This document shows, piece after piece, positions 39,576 through 50,824 of a DNA stretch of 64,000 nt (within the stretch, counting starts at the first letter, position 1; the number at the start of each line of letters is the position of its first letter). The stretch covers positions 1 through 64,000 of the forward strand of contig NZ_BBWR01000005.1 of assembly GCF_001463905.1 (NCBI RefSeq), read 5' to 3'. Under the pieces are notes generated by a model that was given only the letters and a program-made list of their open reading frames with translations, did not search any database and was not told the origin of the DNA. Origin of the DNA: Aureimonas frigidaquae. GTDB lineage: Bacteria > Pseudomonadota > Alphaproteobacteria > Rhizobiales > Rhizobiaceae. Position numbers and translations under genes: made by a program.

Positions 39576-40355
39576 ATGGCTGATTATCGGAACTACGGGG
39601 CCCGCGTCCCCGCTGCCGGTAGCCGCACCGACGCCACGATCGACGTGGGCCTGCGCGCCTACATGCTGAAGGTTTACAACCTGATGGCTCTGGGCCTCGC
39701 CATTACCGGCGTGGCGGCTTACGGACTCTTCGCACTGGCCACCAGCGGCGCCCCCGTCGAGGGCGGCGCACAGGTGCGCCCCGATCTCTGGCTGACGCCG
39801 CTCGGCATCGCCGTCTTCACCTCGCCGCTGCGCTGGGTGCTGATGCTCGCCCCGCTGGCGCTGGTCTTCTTCCTGTCCTTCCGGGTGCACCGGATGAGCG
39901 TCGGCGCCGCGCAGGCGACCTTCTGGTCCTATGCCGCGCTGGTGGGCCTGTCGCTGTCGACCATCTTCCTGGTCTTCACGCAGGAATCCATCGTACAGGT
40001 CTTCTTCATCACCGCCGCGACCTTCGCGTCGCTGTCGCTGTGGGGCTACACGACCAAGCGTGACATTTCCGGCTGGGGCTCCTTCCTGTTCATGGGGCTC
40101 ATCGGCGTCGTCATCGCCATGGTGGTCAACATCTTCCTGGCCTCGTCCGCGCTCGGCTTCGCCATTTCGGTGATCGGCGTCCTGGTCTTCGCAGGCCTGA
40201 CCGCCTACGACACCCAGCGCATCAAGGAAATGTATTGGGAAGGCGACGATGCCCTGGTCGGTGGCCGCAAGGCCGTCATGGGCGCGCTCAGCCTGTACCT
40301 GAACTTCATCAACATGTTCATGATGCTGCTGCAGCTCTTCGGCAACCGCGAATAA
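39576..40355 (+). CDS. BAX inhibitor-1/YccA family membrane protein
   Basis: A 259-residue protein with seven predicted helices and a hydrophilic N-terminus (about 1-30). The family marks are YNLMALGLAITGVAAYGLF near residue 30 and TAYDTQRIKEMYWEGDD near 210, where Asp and neighbouring charges form the pH-sensitive gate in bacterial homologues. It may conduct calcium or modulate membrane proteases. An in-frame TTG twelve bases upstream lies close to AAAGG and is an alternative start. A strong terminator follows. Confidence 0.93.
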   Translation: MADYRNYGARVPAAGSRTDATIDVGLRAYMLKVYNLMALGLAITGVAAYGLFALATSGAPVEGGAQVRPDLWLTPLGIAVFTSPLRWVLMLAPLALVFFLSFRVHRMSVGAAQATFWSYAALVGLSLSTIFLVFTQESIVQVFFITAATFASLSLWGYTTKRDISGWGSFLFMGLIGVVIAMVVNIFLASSALGFAISVIGVLVFAGLTAYDTQRIKEMYWEGDDALVGGRKAVMGALSLYLNFINMFMMLLQLFGNRE

Positions 40356-40382
40356 GCGGGACGACAAGCACACATTCGGGGA

Positions 40383-40408
40383 GGGCGGGCCGCAAGGCTC
40401 GCCCTTTT
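40383..40408 (+). terminator. Rho-independent terminator of the BI-1 family gene
   Basis: Stem GGGCGGGCC (40383-40391) with GGCTCGCCC (40396-40404), one G-T wobble, loop GCAA, then TTTT. It lies 28 bases after the stop. Confidence 0.85.
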
Positions 40409-40487
40409 CCATATGCGCGGGCGGTTGCCAGCTCCGGCCGTCACGCGCTAGAGCGCGTGGGAACATCCGTCATTCTGGAGTGGCTCC

Positions 40488-41051
40488 ATGAGCGCCTTCA
40501 CCCTCCGCGATGCGCAGGCAGCCGACATCGCGGCCATTACCGATATCTACCGGCATGCGGTGCTCTACGGCACGGCGACCTACGAGCTGACCCCGCCCGA
40601 CGCCGCGGAGATGTCCAGCCGGATGGCCGCGCTGCAGACGGACGGATACCCCTATATCGTCGCCGTGTCGGGCAGCGGGGAAACCGTCGCCTATGCCTAT
40701 GCCGGACCGTTCCGCACACGGCCCGCCTATCGCTGGTCGGTCGAGGATTCGATCTACATCCACCCCGACCATCAGGGTAAGGGCATCGGCCGCGCGCTTC
40801 TCACACGCCTGGTGGAGCTGTGTTCGGAGCGCGGCTTCCGGCAGATGGTCGCCGTGATCGGCGGCGCGGACAACATGGCCTCGATCCGCCTGCACGAGCG
40901 GGCCGGCTTCACGATGATCGGCACCTTCGAAGGCTCCGGCTTCAAGTTCGGGCGCTGGGTCGACACGGTGCTCATGCAGATGCGCCTGGGCGACGGCCGC
41001 CATTCCCTGCCCGACGAGACCCGCTACCCGGGAACCCTGTTCAAAGGGTAG
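40488..41051 (+). CDS. GNAT N-acetyltransferase, phosphinothricin acetyltransferase-like
   Basis: A 187-residue acetyltransferase. The N-terminal LRDAQAADIAAITDIYRHAV is followed by YVAYAYAGPFRTRPAYRWSVED-type residues near 65-87 (outline). The acetyl-CoA loop HPDHQGKGIGRALL lies near 91-104, and ADNMASIRLHERAGF near 125 gives motif B. The pattern follows the Pat/YncA branch, which acetylates methionine derivatives or phosphinothricin. Substrate cannot be assigned by sequence alone. Single gene after a terminator. Confidence 0.9.
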   Translation: MSAFTLRDAQAADIAAITDIYRHAVLYGTATYELTPPDAAEMSSRMAALQTDGYPYIVAVSGSGETVAYAYAGPFRTRPAYRWSVEDSIYIHPDHQGKGIGRALLTRLVELCSERGFRQMVAVIGGADNMASIRLHERAGFTMIGTFEGSGFKFGRWVDTVLMQMRLGDGRHSLPDETRYPGTLFKG

Positions 41052-41402
41052 CGCTGCGGCCTGCCGGCGATCGCTTCGGCAGGATGGTTCGAGTTGGGTT
41101 TCACATCACCATCGGCTCCGTAGGCCTCTGGTTCTGCGAGGCGGTGCGAACTGCGGCATCGTAGACCCTCCTGTGCCCGCTATCGAACGAGCGGAAGAAC
41201 GCGAGCGTCAGGTGCCGCGGCCGGCAAGGACAATCTCAGCCGTCGCCATCCTGGTTCGGCGCATCAGGGTTCAGACCTTCCGCCAGCTGCCCGGATTTCG
41301 CCCGTTCGCTTCACGCAAGCTCTACGAAGCGCCGGCCATCTCGATGCTGTGTCCATGGATAACGGCTTTCTCATTCGGTGTAGCCCTTGCGGGCTCGGGT
41401 CA
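41052..41402. other. Gene-free stretch between GNAT gene and Phd antitoxin
   Basis: 351 bases with no intact gene. A 7-bp stem CCTGCCG/CGGCAGG (41060-41083) lies near the GNAT stop, without a U-run. The end next to the antitoxin gene holds a short frameshifted reading frame that may be a toxin remnant. The middle shows nothing I recognise. Confidence 0.5.
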
Positions 41403-41403
41403 T
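41322..41403 (-). pseudogene. Possible toxin-gene remnant after the Phd antitoxin (frameshifted)
   Basis: An ATG overlaps the antitoxin stop (TGATG), the usual place for a type II toxin. It encodes MTRARKGYTE and then stops. Shifting frame by one near 41375 gives NEKAVIHGHSIEMAGAS before another stop. I do not recognise the combined peptide. Position is the main argument, so this is a weak call. Confidence 0.25.
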
Positions 41404-41642
41404 CATTGCGCAAGCTTCTCGATCGTCTTGCGATGCGTCTCCATCCGCTCGCTCAATTCCTTTTTTCTTTCGGCCGAAGGTTCCTGCGGTGGTTCATAAC
41501 GCCTCAGGCGCTGATACTCGTCGGCTGACAGGAGGACGATGCTGTCCCGGCCGTGATGCGTGATAAAGACCGGCTCACGCAACGCCAAGTTCCAGTAGTG
41601 CCCGAGATGGCTTTGCAACTCGGCGGCTGTGATCGTGACCAT
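41403..41642 (-). CDS. Phd/YefM-family type II antitoxin
   Basis: A 79-residue protein with the Phd/YefM fold: VTITAAELQSHLGHYWNLA at the start, EPVFITHHGRDSIVLLSADEY near 23-43 (outline), and a charged helical tail that would wrap the toxin. GAGGG lies about eight bases before the ATG. No intact toxin gene lies on either side, so it is an orphan or acts on an unlinked toxin. Phd-type antitoxins usually repress their own promoter. Confidence 0.85.
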   Translation of the reverse strand: MVTITAAELQSHLGHYWNLALREPVFITHHGRDSIVLLSADEYQRLRRYEPPQEPSAERKKELSERMETHRKTIEKLAQ

Positions 41643-41871
41643 TACGCAACCCTCTTCCTTGTCATCCGCAGGATAATGTCGTTCGACAAGATCGACGAGA
41701 GCAACACGACTGCCCCGCTTCGGGCTTTGGTCTGCGTGAAACAATCCTGGCTGACGGCTTTATGCTTACGCATGTCCGCAGCGGTCCGGGGCTGGCTGCG
41801 TGTGCAACTTCCGAGCGGCGGCGATCCAACCTTCGGGACTGTTCGAGAGGCCTCTGCAATCGAGCTCGCTT

Positions 41872-42246
41872 CTAACCCAGCGAACGCATCGCCGGGTCGA
41901 ACACCTTCAGGACGGTGGAGAGGTCATGGCCGCGTTTCAGGATGGTGCCGCCGGTGCCGACCACGCTGTAGGCGCCCTGCTTGCGGGCGAGCTTGGGGTC
42001 CTTGACCACGCGGAACAGGGGCATTTCGCTACTGCGGCGGAAGATGGAGAAGATGGCCCGGTCGCGCAGCGTGTCGATGGCGTAGTCACGCCACTCACCG
42101 GCGGCGACCATGCGGCCATAGACCCTCAGGATGGCGCCGAGTTCATGCCGGTCGAAGGAAATGATGGGCAGGGTGGCGCGGGGATTGGCGGCGGGGAAGG
42201 TGATGAGCGTTCCCGGAACGTCAGGCGTATGATCGTCCAAATGCAT
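41872..42246 (-). CDS. DUF2794 family protein
   Basis: A 124-residue protein recognised by ISFDRHELGAILRVYGRMVA near residues 29-48 and EWRDYAIDTLRDRAIFSIFRR near 51 (outline), then HDLSTVLKVFDP near the C-terminus. The family is confined mainly to alphaproteobacteria and its function is unknown. It is soluble, with no signal peptide. It reads in the same direction as the DUF1223 gene, with a 78-base gap. Confidence 0.85.
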   Translation of the reverse strand: MHLDDHTPDVPGTLITFPAANPRATLPIISFDRHELGAILRVYGRMVAAGEWRDYAIDTLRDRAIFSIFRRSSEMPLFRVVKDPKLARKQGAYSVVGTGGTILKRGHDLSTVLKVFDPAMRSLG

Positions 42247-42324
42247 TCCCTCTCGTCGGCCGGCGGCCTCTGATGGTCGATCGTCTCACCAATCGATGCC
42301 GGATGCAAATGCGACCGGGGCTGT

Positions 42325-43128
42325 TCAGTCGGCGGCGAACTCGAGCTGCGCTGCAGCCAGGATGCGGCCGGGTTTGCCGCCATGGTCGACGTTCTGCAGC
42401 ATGGCGGCGCAGCCGATCCGCGCGCCGAGCCCTTCCGTCACCATGGAAATGGGAAGCTCGATGCGCAGCGGTTTGCCGGGCGATACCGAGCCGAGCACCC
42501 GGAAGTCGCGCACGGCGTGGCGGTTGACGAGGTTGTGGCCGCGATTCTCCCCCTTCAGGACCGGCGTCTCGATGCGGTCCTGGTAGATGGCGAGCGCGAG
42601 TACGGGCGGGTTGTCCCGGTCGGGGCGCTCGACATGGGCCGAAACGATCAGCGTGTCCCCCTCGACCTGCATTTCGATCAGGCCGGCCGTGGCCGGCGCC
42701 GCGTTGAGCGGCCGTGTGTCGAGGGCGGCGGCGATCTCAGCCTGATGGGTGCCGACAAAATCGCCGTCCCCATTCACCACGATCTGCGGCGTATAGACCG
42801 AGCTTGTCCGGAACGCCTTGGCATAGGCCTTCTGGCGCTCCGTATTCTGGCGCGTGGCGAGCTGGTCCTTCCAGCCGATATAATCCCAGTAATCGACGTT
42901 GAATGTCAGGGCGACGATGTCGGCGCGGTCGGACAGCGCGGCCAGCACCGCGTCCGCCGGGGGACATGTCGAGCAGCCCTGGCTCGTGAACAGCTCCACC
43001 ACGCCCCGGAAATCGCGCGAGGTCGCATGCGGCTCCGCGGCAAGGGCAGGGGCAGCGGTCAGCGCCAGGGCGGCGAGGCCCGCCAGCGGCAGGCGCCGCA
43101 ACTGGTGCAGGATCGGTCTTGCGTTCAT
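42325..43128 (-). CDS. DUF1223 thioredoxin-like secreted protein
   Basis: A 267-residue protein. The signal peptide is about 1-30 (RLPLAGLAALALTAAPALA). VELFTSQGCSTCPPAD near 46-61 carries a CxxC pair in a thioredoxin-like setting, followed by NVDYWDYIGWKD and the YTPQIVVNGDGDFVG segment near 118, which are typical of DUF1223. It is predicted to be periplasmic with possible thiol-disulfide activity. Function is not established. It lies before acnA in the same direction, separated by the acnA terminator. Confidence 0.9.
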   Translation of the reverse strand: MNARPILHQLRRLPLAGLAALALTAAPALAAEPHATSRDFRGVVELFTSQGCSTCPPADAVLAALSDRADIVALTFNVDYWDYIGWKDQLATRQNTERQKAYAKAFRTSSVYTPQIVVNGDGDFVGTHQAEIAAALDTRPLNAAPATAGLIEMQVEGDTLIVSAHVERPDRDNPPVLALAIYQDRIETPVLKGENRGHNLVNRHAVRDFRVLGSVSPGKPLRIELPISMVTEGLGARIGCAAMLQNVDHGGKPGRILAAAQLEFAAD

Positions 43129-43204
43129 GGACCGAAAACTAGTGGCCGTCCGTCACACCGACCAGTCACTTCGGGGTGAGAAACGCGAGTGGCGGCAGGA
43201 CGGC

Positions 43205-43230
43205 AAAAGGGGCGGCCGGAGCCGCCCCTT
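43205..43230 (-). terminator. Rho-independent terminator of acnA
   Basis: A perfect 8-bp stem GGGGCGGC/GCCGCCCC (43209-43216 and 43221-43228) with loop CGGA. On the minus strand TTTT follows, 28 bases after the acnA stop. Confidence 0.85.
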
Positions 43231-43255
43231 CGAAACATGCGGATGGCTTGCGGGC

Positions 43256-46018
<2,763 letters not shown>

Positions 46019-46327
46019 GGGCTCTCGTTCCTCTTCGAACCAAAGTGATGTCCGAAAGGCGAACGCCAGTCACGCCCGCGGAAAGAGCGCGTTTGGAAAT
46101 GCGGGTACGACCATTTCCGCTCGTCCGCCTCCGCGCCTGCCGGGGCAGGCCGCATGAGATCGGCGCTATGTTTCCACGCCGGTCGCTGGTGTGGTTGCCG
46201 CCCTTATAGGCAAGTTTGTAATCGCTATAAAGGGGATTGCGCCTCCGCCGGGCAATTTTGTGCGAGACTGGACATCGCGCGCGCAGCAGGACAGACAGGG
46301 GCGTCCCGCGTTCGATATGAGAGGTTC
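46019..46327. other. Divergent intergenic region acnA / ccmA
   Basis: 309 bases between the two start codons, so it must hold both promoters. The AT-richest part (46203-46232) has TATAGG and TATAAA elements that could serve either direction. I could not settle a consensus -35/-10 pair for either gene, and I see no gene inside. Confidence 0.5.
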
Positions 46328-46996
46328 ATGACCGTCATCACGCTCTCCGGTCTGGTCGTCGGACGCGGCGGACGGGCCATGACGCCGCCGCTCGACCTTG
46401 ACGTTCCGGGCGGCGCTGCGCTGGCCGTCACCGGACCGAACGGCGCCGGAAAGTCGACCTTCCTGCGCAGCCTCGCAGGGCTTCTGCCACCGCTGGCGGG
46501 CATGGCGCGTCTGTCCGGCGTCCCTGGCGCGGACGGAGAGCCGGCCACCCTTGCCGAGGCATGCCACTATCTCGGCCACCGCAACGGCCTGAAGCCGCAG
46601 GCGACGCTGCGGGCCAACCTGACCTTCTGGCACGACTATCTCGGGCCCCGGAGCGCCGGGCCGGACGCCATCGAGGCGGCCGTGGACGCCTTCAAGCTCG
46701 AGGGGCTGGAGGACATCCCCGTCGCCTACCTGTCGGCCGGGCAGCAGCGGCGTGGGGCGCTGTGCCGACTCCTGATCCGTCACCGGCCGCTCTGGCTCCT
46801 GGACGAGCCGCTCACCGCCCTCGACGGCGCGGCGCAGGCGCGCTTCTCTGCCCTGGCGGCAGACCATCTGGCTAAAGGCGGGATCGTCATCGCCGCGACC
46901 CACCATCCGCTCGATCTGCCGGGCACGCGGGAATTGCGCATCGCGCCGCCCGCCCCGATGGATGGCGATCCTTCAGCAGAGGCCTGGTCATGGTGA
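46328..46996 (+). CDS. ccmA: Heme exporter ATPase CcmA
   Basis: A 222-residue ABC ATPase. Walker A GPNGAGKST is at 36-44, the signature is the CcmA-type LSAGQQRRG near 138, and Walker B LWLLDEPLTALD lies near 156-167. With CcmB and CcmC it releases heme-loaded CcmE in system I cytochrome c maturation. The stop overlaps ccmB by seven bases. The ATG at 46328 matches the family start. Confidence 0.96.
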   Translation: MTVITLSGLVVGRGGRAMTPPLDLDVPGGAALAVTGPNGAGKSTFLRSLAGLLPPLAGMARLSGVPGADGEPATLAEACHYLGHRNGLKPQATLRANLTFWHDYLGPRSAGPDAIEAAVDAFKLEGLEDIPVAYLSAGQQRRGALCRLLIRHRPLWLLDEPLTALDGAAQARFSALAADHLAKGGIVIAATHHPLDLPGTRELRIAPPAPMDGDPSAEAWSW

Positions 46997-47646
46997 CGCT
47001 GATGCTGCGCGATCTGCGCCTGGCCCTGTCGGGCGGCGGCGCTGCGACGGGCCTCGTCTTCTTTCTGGCGCTGGTCGTCACCATGCCCTTCGGCATCGGG
47101 CCGGACCTCAACCTTCTGTCGCGCATCGGCCCGGCCATCCTGTGGATCGGCGCCCTCCTGTCCACGCTCCTGTCCCTGGACCGGCTGTTCCAGGCCGACC
47201 GCGACGACGGCACGCTGGAGGGGCTCCTCGTCGGGCCGCTGCCGCTGCCGCTGGTCGTGCTGGCCAAATGCGCGGCGCTCTGGTGCGCCACCTGCCTGCC
47301 GCTTGTCGCCGCAGCGCCCGTGCTCGGCCTGTTCCTGGCGGTGGAGCCGCCGGCGCTCCTGGCCGTCACGGCGACGCTCCTCGTCGGCTCTCCGGCGCTG
47401 GTGCTGATCGGCGCGGTGGGCGCCGCCGTCGCCGTTTCCCTGCCGCGCGGCGGGGTGCTCGTCTCGGTGCTCGTCCTGCCGCTCGTCATTCCGGTGCTCA
47501 TCTTCGGGGTGACGGCAACGAGCGGGGCGGTCAGCGATCCGGCGCCCTTCACCGCGCCGTTCCTCATCCTGATCGCGCTGACGCTCTTCTTCGGCGTGCT
47601 CGGGCCCGTGGCGGCAGCCTTTGCCCTGCGCGCCGCCGGTGACTGA
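46990..47646 (+). CDS. ccmB: Heme exporter permease CcmB
   Basis: A 218-residue inner-membrane protein with six helices. SRIGPAILWIGALLSTLLSLDRLFQADRDDGTLEGLL near residues 43-80 (shown in outline; only its DRLFQ and DGTLE cores are quoted as diagnostic) marks the family, and LPLVIPVLIFGV lies near 157. It pairs with CcmA in the complex that frees holo-CcmE. Overlap with ccmA indicates coupling. Confidence 0.95.
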   Translation: MVTLMLRDLRLALSGGGAATGLVFFLALVVTMPFGIGPDLNLLSRIGPAILWIGALLSTLLSLDRLFQADRDDGTLEGLLVGPLPLPLVVLAKCAALWCATCLPLVAAAPVLGLFLAVEPPALLAVTATLLVGSPALVLIGAVGAAVAVSLPRGGVLVSVLVLPLVIPVLIFGVTATSGAVSDPAPFTAPFLILIALTLFFGVLGPVAAAFALRAAGD

Positions 47647-47711
47647 GCCCTGCGGGCGATGTGGCGTTTTTCGGATTTGCGCAGACACAAGAGGCCTTCT
47701 AGATTGAGGGC

Positions 47712-48473
47712 ATGAGCCAACTCGCCGTCCGCCAATCGCGCTTTTCCGCGCTGGCCAATCCCACGCGATTCCTGCAACTGTCCGGGCGGGTGCAGCCCTT
47801 CGTCTATGGGGGGGCGCTGGCCTTCATCGCCCTCGGCCTGGGCCTGGGCCTTGTCGCGCCGGTGGACTACCAGCAGGGTGCGACGGTGCGGCTGATGTTC
47901 ATCCATGTTCCCTTTGCCTGGCTGTCCATGATGGTCTGGACGGTCATGGCGGTGTCGGCCCTGGGGCTTCTCGTCTGGCGCCATCCGATTGCCGAAGTGT
48001 CGATCAAGGCGGCCGCACCCATCGGTGCGGCCTTCACGCTGCTGGCCCTCGTGACGGGGTCGATCTGGGGCCGGCCCATGTGGGGCACTTGGTGGGTCTG
48101 GGATGCACGCCTGACCAGCGTCTTCGTGCTGTTTATCATGTATCTCGGCCTGATCGCGCTAACCCGCGCCTTCGAGGATCCCGGCAAAGCCGGCAAGCCC
48201 TCGGCCATCCTGGTCCTGGTCGGCTTCGTGAATATTCCCATCATCAAATTCTCGGTGGATTGGTGGAACACGCTCCACCAGCCCGCCAGCGTGGTGCGGC
48301 TGGACGGGCCCGCCATGCCGGCGGTCTATCTCTGGCCGCTGCTCCTGTCGGCGCTCGGCTTCTCCCTTCTGTTCTTCGCGCTGCATCTGACGGCCATGCG
48401 GACCGAGATCCGCCGCCGCCGCATCGGCGCCCTTGCCCGGCGCTCCGCCGCCGGGGCGGAGGAAACACGATGA
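47712..48473 (+). CDS. ccmC: Heme handling protein CcmC
   Basis: A 253-residue protein with six helices. The tryptophan-rich heme-presenting loop WGTWWVWD is at 124-131. Conserved His65 in FIHVPFAWLS and the His in WWNTLHQP flank it as heme ligands. CcmC loads heme onto CcmE. The 65-base gap after ccmB is the largest in the cluster. Its stop overlaps ccmD by four bases. Confidence 0.96.
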   Translation: MSQLAVRQSRFSALANPTRFLQLSGRVQPFVYGGALAFIALGLGLGLVAPVDYQQGATVRLMFIHVPFAWLSMMVWTVMAVSALGLLVWRHPIAEVSIKAAAPIGAAFTLLALVTGSIWGRPMWGTWWVWDARLTSVFVLFIMYLGLIALTRAFEDPGKAGKPSAILVLVGFVNIPIIKFSVDWWNTLHQPASVVRLDGPAMPAVYLWPLLLSALGFSLLFFALHLTAMRTEIRRRRIGALARRSAAGAEETR

Positions 48474-48640
48474 GTGGCGCCTATACCGGCTATATCCTGT
48501 CCGCCTATGCCGTATCGGCCCTGGTCCTTTTGAGCCTGGCGGCCTGGACATGGTGGGATGCGCGCGATGCCGACAGGCGGCTCAAGGCCATCGAAGCGCG
48601 CCGCCCGGGCCGCAGCCGCCCGCAGCGGGACGCAGCATGA
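48470..48640 (+). CDS. ccmD: Heme exporter subunit CcmD
   Basis: A 56-residue single-helix protein. The membrane segment is at about 6-28 (GYILSAYAVSALVLLSLAAW), followed by the basic cytoplasmic part WDARDADRRLKAIEARRPGR. It holds CcmABC and CcmE together. It starts on the ccmC stop (ATGA) and ends on the ccmG start (ATGA). It is short enough to be missed in automatic annotation. Confidence 0.93.
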   Translation: MSGAYTGYILSAYAVSALVLLSLAAWTWWDARDADRRLKAIEARRPGRSRPQRDAA

Positions 48641-49245
48641 GCCAGGAGCCGCAACGCCCGCGTTCCGTGCGGCGCCGCCTCGGCCTTGCGGCCCTGCCGC
48701 TCGTCGCCTTCATCGCCATCGGCGCAGTCTTCCTGATGGCGCTGGAATCGGGCCGCGATCCGCAGGCCCTGCCATCGGCGCTGCAGGGACGGGCGGCGCC
48801 CGCAACCACGCTCGCACCGCTGGCCGGACTGGCCCGGATCGACGGAACGCCCACGCCCGGCCTGTCCCTGCCGCAGGGCGGGACGGGGCGGATGGTCCTC
48901 GTCAATGTCTTCGCCTCCTGGTGCGCGCCCTGCCGCCAGGAGCACCCTTTGCTCATGCAACTTGCGCGGGACGAACGCTTCGACCTGGTCGGCATCAACT
49001 ACAAGGACAAGGTCGACAACGCACAGGCCTTCCTGCGCGAACTCGGCAACCCCTATGAGGCCATTGGGTTGGATACGGATGGGCGCGCCAGCATCGACTG
49101 GGGTGTCTATGGCGTGCCGGAAACCTACCTCGTCTCACCGGACGGGATCGTCCTCTGGAAGGCGACCGGCCCGCTGACGCCTGAAATCGTCACGCGCGAT
49201 CTCCTGCCGCGGCTGGATAAGGGCGCGCCGGACGGAACATCCTGA
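48637..49245 (+). CDS. ccmG: Thiol:disulfide interchange protein CcmG/DsbE
   Basis: A 202-residue membrane-anchored thioredoxin. One N-terminal helix (about 17-36) anchors it with the catalytic domain in the periplasm. The active site is WCAPC (95-99), and GVPETYLVSPDG near 160 holds the cis-Pro region. It keeps apocytochrome CxxCH cysteines reduced for heme ligation. The rest of system I (ccmE, ccmF, ccmH, ccmI) is not in this window and must lie elsewhere, as is usual in this order. Confidence 0.96.
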   Translation: MSQEPQRPRSVRRRLGLAALPLVAFIAIGAVFLMALESGRDPQALPSALQGRAAPATTLAPLAGLARIDGTPTPGLSLPQGGTGRMVLVNVFASWCAPCRQEHPLLMQLARDERFDLVGINYKDKVDNAQAFLRELGNPYEAIGLDTDGRASIDWGVYGVPETYLVSPDGIVLWKATGPLTPEIVTRDLLPRLDKGAPDGTS

Positions 49246-49977
49246 CACGTTCCACTGGACAAGCCGCATGTCTCGAACCTGCGGCGCCGGTGGCGTGCCG
49301 TGTCGCATCTTGCGTCGCAGCACCGGAGCGCAGGCCATAATCCGCACTGACGGGGCGTGGCTTCGACCCTGAAGCCGAGGGGGCGAGCCTTGAAAGCTTG
49401 TCTGGCCTTCCCCCTCGCTCGCCTCAACCATACAGTGCGCTGTCGGGACCCCAAATGCGGCCATGGCGGCCGCTTTGCGGTTGCAACCCCGGGCACGGGT
49501 GCCCGGCGTCCTTCAGCACCCCTTCATCCATGCCGGGTTCTCCGACATGGTTCAGGGCGGCGACGAACGCGTCATCGCCGACACGTTCCGGCGCAGGTCC
49601 GAAACGGCCCATCATCGACGGAGCCGTTCCGTCCCCGATCTCAAAATCCTCATCGGGGAGGGTGCCGGCCCCGCGCTTTATCAAGCGGAAACGCATCGGC
49701 ATCGATACGAAGCGGATGCGGATGATGATGGATATATGTTAGAGGCTTTTACAGCCATCGATGCTTGTTCCTTTGAAGTTGAAGCATTGGCGGTCAGGCC
49801 CGGCTTGGAGGTTTGAGCTCCCTGCCGGGCCGCTCCCTCTATAGGATAATATTCATAAGTTTACCAGTCGTGTCGGGCGTTCCGTTGCTCCAGGGATGGA
49901 TCGGCAACAGAATCTCCCATCGCGGCTGCGCGGTGGGGCCCATCGGCGGGCACGGGGTTATCCGATGTGGATTCGGG
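49246..49977. other. 732-base stretch without a confident gene
   Basis: Lies between ccmG and the HAD gene. It contains a near-palindrome CCGGGCAC/GTGCCCGG (49489-49506), a perfect 8-bp inverted repeat GGCCCGGC/GCCGGGCC (49797-49804 and 49824-49831) and an AT-rich patch at 49840-49865. A single minus-strand frame at 49424-49702 has plausible codon use. No RNA gene or mobile element is recognisable. Confidence 0.5.
49424..49702 (-). CDS. Doubtful small ORF (92 residues) in the ccmG-HAD gap
   Basis: It encodes MPMRFRLIKRGAGTLPDEDF, then a Gly/Pro-rich acidic stretch, ending GPDSALYG. Codon third positions are GC-rich as in real genes here, but there is no clear ribosome binding site and I recognise no family. 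It could be a remnant of a longer gene or chance. Confidence 0.22.
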   Translation of the reverse strand: MPMRFRLIKRGAGTLPDEDFEIGDGTAPSMMGRFGPAPERVGDDAFVAALNHVGEPGMDEGVLKDAGHPCPGLQPQSGRHGRIWGPDSALYG

Positions 49978-50781
49978 CTAATCCTGCGGCAGCGCGGACA
50001 AGTCGTCCACGGTCAGGTCCGGCACCGCGACGGGATGGGCGGGGGCGGGAACGCCGGTGCGCACCAGGATCGAGAAGAGGCCGGCCCGCTGCCCGGCCAC
50101 GATATCCGTGCTGACCTGATCGCCCAGCATGACGATGGAGGCACGCGGAACGCCGAGGCGGTCGATCGCCGCATCGATGAGCGGGCGCTCGGGCTTGCCC
50201 GCGATGATCGGCGTGGCGCCCGCCGCCGTGGCCACGGCGGCCAGGATGGAGCCGCAGCCAGGGTCGAAGCCGGAGGGCGAGGGGATCATGGGGTCGGGGT
50301 TGGTGCCGACGAGCACGGCCCCCGCGCGCACGAGGCGCGCGGCCTTGTCGAGCTTGTCATAGGTGAAGCTTCGGTCGAGCCCCACCACGACGCAATCCGC
50401 CGCGCTGTCCGCCGGCGCGAAGCCCGCAGCCTCGACCGCCTGCGCCAGCGCGGGCGCGCCGATCACATAGGCCGTGCCGCCCTGTGGCCAGCGCGCATGC
50501 AGGATGCGCAGCGCGGCGTCGGTGCTGGTGATGACGCGGTCGGCATAGACGGCGACGCCCATCGCGTTCAGCTTCTGCGCCACCGATTGCGGTGATCTGG
50601 TCGAATTGTTGGTGACGAAGCAATAGGGAATGCCGCGGCGGGCCCACGCCGCGAAGGCCGTGACGGCCGTATCGATGGCGACGTCACCGCGAAAGACCAC
50701 GCCATCGAGATCCGACACGACGCCGGCGATCCGCGGAAGCGGACGCGCCTCGGCGGGCTGATGGTGCAGGACGTTCGTCAT
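49978..50781 (-). CDS. NagD-like HAD-superfamily sugar phosphatase
   Basis: A 267-residue HAD phosphatase of the NagD/PGP (subclass IIA) type. Nucleophile motif DLDGVVFRG is at 24-32, motif II VTNNSTRSPQS near 56, motif III Lys in IIAGKPERPL near 200, and motif IV MLGDQVSTDI near 217. NagD-like enzymes hydrolyse nucleoside monophosphates or phosphosugars, and some remove damaged metabolites such as phosphoglycolate. It follows the FAD monooxygenase by 43 bases in the same direction, so they may share a transcript. Confidence 0.9.
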   Translation of the reverse strand: MTNVLHHQPAEARPLPRIAGVVSDLDGVVFRGDVAIDTAVTAFAAWARRGIPYCFVTNNSTRSPQSVAQKLNAMGVAVYADRVITSTDAALRILHARWPQGGTAYVIGAPALAQAVEAAGFAPADSAADCVVVGLDRSFTYDKLDKAARLVRAGAVLVGTNPDPMIPSPSGFDPGCGSILAAVATAAGATPIIAGKPERPLIDAAIDRLGVPRASIVMLGDQVSTDIVAGQRAGLFSILVRTGVPAPAHPVAVPDLTVDDLSALPQD

Positions 50782-50824
50782 GGGGACCTCTTCGGCTCGC
50801 GGGGCAGGGCGGGCGCAGACCCGA

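Noticed and set aside
36638-39577. A 979-codon open frame on the minus strand opposite the YbbP-type permease
   Set aside because: Its protein is Arg/Gly/His/Gln-rich with no domain, and the plus-strand frame encodes a clear FtsX-type permease. Long antisense frames are expected in GC-rich genes.
41060-41083. Terminator after the GNAT gene
   Set aside because: The stem is only 7 bp with a 10-base loop and no U-run, so it is not supported as a terminator.
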